62,907 bases of DNA from Aurantiochytrium sp. KH105 (lineage: Eukaryota > Sar > Bigyra > Thraustochytrida > Thraustochytriidae): positions 1-62,907 of the forward strand of contig BGKB01000270.1 of the NCBI GenBank assembly GCA_003116975.1, in the 5' to 3' direction. How positions within the stretch are numbered: position 1 is the first letter of the stretch; every line of letters begins with the position of its first letter. The position numbers and the translations under genes are program-made. Under the pieces are notes generated by a model. The model saw nothing but the letters and a program-made list of their open reading frames with translations, ran no database searches and had not been told where the DNA came from. This document shows positions 60,484 to 62,907 of this stretch, in pieces.

Positions 60484-62907
60484 TTTTGGCATGGATCAGA
60501 GGCCTTGGCGGTGGTCCATGAGGCGTTTGTTTCACCGAAGAGGAGGTGTGTACGGGCGAACAAAGCTGCTACACAAGCTGCAGACCCGGCGAGACGTGCT
60601 CGCCGAGCGGACAGGTACAAATGAGCGCTAGGCAATATGGAGAGTCGTTTCTAAGATCGCTGACGCAGGTTACAGGTGTGTTTGGTGAGGAAGAGAGCCC
60701 AGAGTGCATTGCACGTGCAAAGTATTGGCTTGGAGGTTGGTCTTACGGATAGAAAAAGTTGCCGCATCGTCAGCGAGTGGTCAAAATTGCGTGCAAGAGC
60801 TTGTGTGAGAGCTTGGCTGCGGATTAGAAAAATAACAGCCGCGTTCGAGGTGCAAGAAGGCGAGGAAGGTAAAAGTGAACAATAGGGGCCAGCGTTGGCA
60901 ACGCACGCGAGAGCACGCAAAGATGCGCGATTATGGCCGAAGAGATTTGGAAAGGCTGGCAAGCATGTGGCAGATCCGCGAGAGCAGTTCTGGCAGCGTG
61001 CGGCTTGTGTAAGTCAAGGCTAACGATGCGAACGAGATGTTGCTTGGCTTGAGTTGATGTGCTTTGGTCCGGCCTCAGCCTGCCGGCCCTGACGGATGAT
61101 CCACAAACGAGCTTGACAAGACTGGTCCAAGTGAGTAGCTTGGCTCTATGATTTTTGTTTGGATTGAGCGACTGTTGTTGGAAAGAAAAGCATGATAGTG
61201 CGTTTGACCCTTTCATTTCTTGTTTTTGAGCTGAGATGTTTGTTGGTTGATACGTTGCCTGCAGAAGAAATGAGCTGCGTCGTAGGACAGAGCGACGCGT
61301 GTGATGCATAGGTCTTGCACGGAGAGGTGGCGTGGCTTGAGTTCGTCGGCGTGAGCGGAGAGCTCGTGCAGGCAGCGCTGTGTGAAAAAAAAAAACTCAC
61401 ACAAAAACACAAAAATGAGGTGTGGCTTTGTGGCGCGAGATCGAGCGAGCTAGGAATGGCAGAGGCAAGGCAGAGGCAAGGGTGGCCAGCGTAGGACTGG
61501 TGCAAGAGCTGGGCGTGATTATTTTTGCTGTTGGCGACCACGTGCGGCAGTGAAGGATATGGTTAAAGTCAAAAAAATCACGAACAGATAAGGAGAGAAT
61601 ATGGGAGCGAGTGTATATGGCAAGCTTTGGCTACGTCACGGCCACGAAAAAGTACGCGCGTGGCAAAGCGAGGCGGCGCAGAGTAGGAAGTAGTGCTGAG
61701 GCAAGCAGTGAGCTCGTCGACAGAGTCATCGTCTCTGCATTGGATGCGAAAGAGGCTCCTATTTAAGGAGGCAAGCTGGCTGGGCTTGTCCACCGCAGAT
61801 CTCAACGGGAAGGCTGCAGATTGTCCACGCAGGCTGTGTGCAGGCTTTAGCAAGATGTTGCGGCGTCATGTAAGCATTTTCGCATGAATGAAGGGCCTTG
61901 GCGGTGGTCCATGAGGCTTTTGTTTCACAGAAGAGGAGATTGACACGGGTTCGTGACGCTGCCACGCAAGCTGCAGACCCGGCGAGACGAGCTCGCCAAG
62001 CTGACTGGCACGTATGAGCGCTAGACATTGTATGCGATTGTTTGCAAGATGGTTGACGCAGGTTGCAGGTGTGATTGTCAAGCAAGAGAGCCCAGCGTGC
62101 ATTGTACGTGCAAAATGCAGGCTTGCAGACTGATTGTACGGATAGGAATAGGTGCCGCATCGTCAGCGGGTGGTTAAATTTGCGTGAGCAAGCTTGTTTG
62201 AGAGCTGCGCTGCGTATTAGATAAATATCAGCCGCGTTCGAGGTGCAAGAAGGCGAGGAAGGTAAAGGTGAGTAGTATGTGGCAATGTTGGCAACGCACG
62301 CGAGAGCACGCAACTGCACTGCGATCATTGTCGCACAGCTTGAAGAAGACTGGCAGGCATGTGTCAGATCCGCGAGATCTGTCTCGGCAGCGTGCGGCGT
62401 GTGTAAGTCAAGTCTAGCGTTGCGAACGAGGTGTTGCTTGGCTAAGTTGATGTGCTTTGGCCCGGCCTCAGCCTGCCGACACTGACGGATGAACTGCAAA
62501 TGAGCTTGAAAATACTGGTTCAGGTCTGTAGCTTGGCTCTACGGTCTTTGTTCGGATTGAGCGACTGTTGTTGGAGAGAATAGCATGCTAGTGCGTCTGT
62601 CTCTTTTCCTTTTTCTTTTTTTTTTAAATTGAGCCGAGCTCTTTGTTGGTTTCGTTGTCAGCAGAAGAGGTGAGCAGCGACGTAAGACGGGGCGACGCGC
62701 GCGATGCATAGGCCTTTCATAGAGAGGTGACGTGGCTAGATTTAGTCGGCGTGATCAAAGAGCTCGTTCAGGCAGCGCTGTTGTGAAGATGGAAAAGGTC
62801 CAAAAAGAAGACAACGAGGTGTGGCTTTGTGGCACGAGATCGAGCGAGCGAGAGATGGCAGAGGCAACACAAAGGCAGGAATGGCCAGCGCAATCCTGAG
62901 GCAAGAG
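60484..62907 (+). repeat. 1.39-kb non-coding tandem repeat (at least 1.7 units)
   Basis: The sequence from GGCCTTGGCGGTGGTCCATGAGGC at 60501 recurs at 61894, and similarity continues to the right edge (61418-61480 matches 62815-62870, both with GAGGTGTGGCTTTGTGGC). Copies differ by many substitutions and small indels. Minus-strand frames such as 61759-62499 have no domain and are not well kept between units. No tRNA or rRNA recognised. It could be a satellite or subtelomeric repeat; it runs off the window. Confidence 0.8.

Overview
The window is nuclear DNA from a free-living eukaryotic microbe. Long uninterrupted reading frames, ATG starts in Kozak-like context, very few introns (only the LRR genes show them), convergent and divergent gene pairs, a nuclear-type tRNA with a Pol III T-run terminator and abundant microsatellites fit a stramenopile protist. 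A thraustochytrid/labyrinthulomycete-like genome is my best guess, inferred from gene style and not from a marker gene. Two single 'n' bases (37545 and 60483) sit inside repeated sequence and look like contig joins.

Layout. (1) 1-7.5 kb: tandem array of dynamin-like GTPase genes in 3.9-kb units: the tail of one copy, one copy broken by a 32-bp duplication, and one intact copy. Decayed pieces of the neighbouring ABCF gene sit between copies, so the array arose by tandem duplication of a dynamin-ABCF block. (2) 7.5-20.8 kb: housekeeping genes: ABCF3/GCN20-type ATPase, an Sfi1-repeat protein, two tandem glyoxalase I genes (one with a mitochondrial-type presequence), triosephosphate isomerase divergent from them, and a BTB-BACK-WD40 protein. 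(3) 20.8-23.4 kb: low-complexity intergenic DNA. (4) 23,393-27,961: a complete piggyBac-like transposon whose single protein carries a YqaJ/lambda-exonuclease-type PD-(D/E)XK domain inserted in the DDE transposase fold. It has CCC...GGG terminal inverted repeats, subterminal palindromes and an ATAT target duplication instead of TTAA. (5) 28-34 kb: SYLF-SH3 protein, very-long-chain acyl-CoA synthetase, tRNA-Gly(CCC), and a JmjC/2-oxoglutarate-oxygenase-like protein. (6) 36-60 kb: accessory region with a TIR-NACHT-WD40 protein, a small LRR gene, several repeat families, an LRR-ankyrin-kinase-RING/IBR protein assembled from one-repeat-per-exon LRR modules, and a decayed paralogue of it. A 526-bp non-autonomous element at 56.1 kb is again flanked by ATAT. 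(7) 60.5-62.9 kb: a 1.4-kb tandem repeat.

How the parts may work together. The glyoxalase pair beside TPI is a metabolic neighbourhood: TPI leaks methylglyoxal and glyoxalase I removes it. The TIR-NACHT-WD40 gene, the LRR genes, the kinase-E3 gene and the dynamin-like GTPase array resemble parts of eukaryotic intracellular defence. All show recent tandem duplication, pseudogenes or near-identical internal repeats, as expected of fast-evolving recognition genes. That common role is inference. The transposase-nuclease fusion is the most novel single item.
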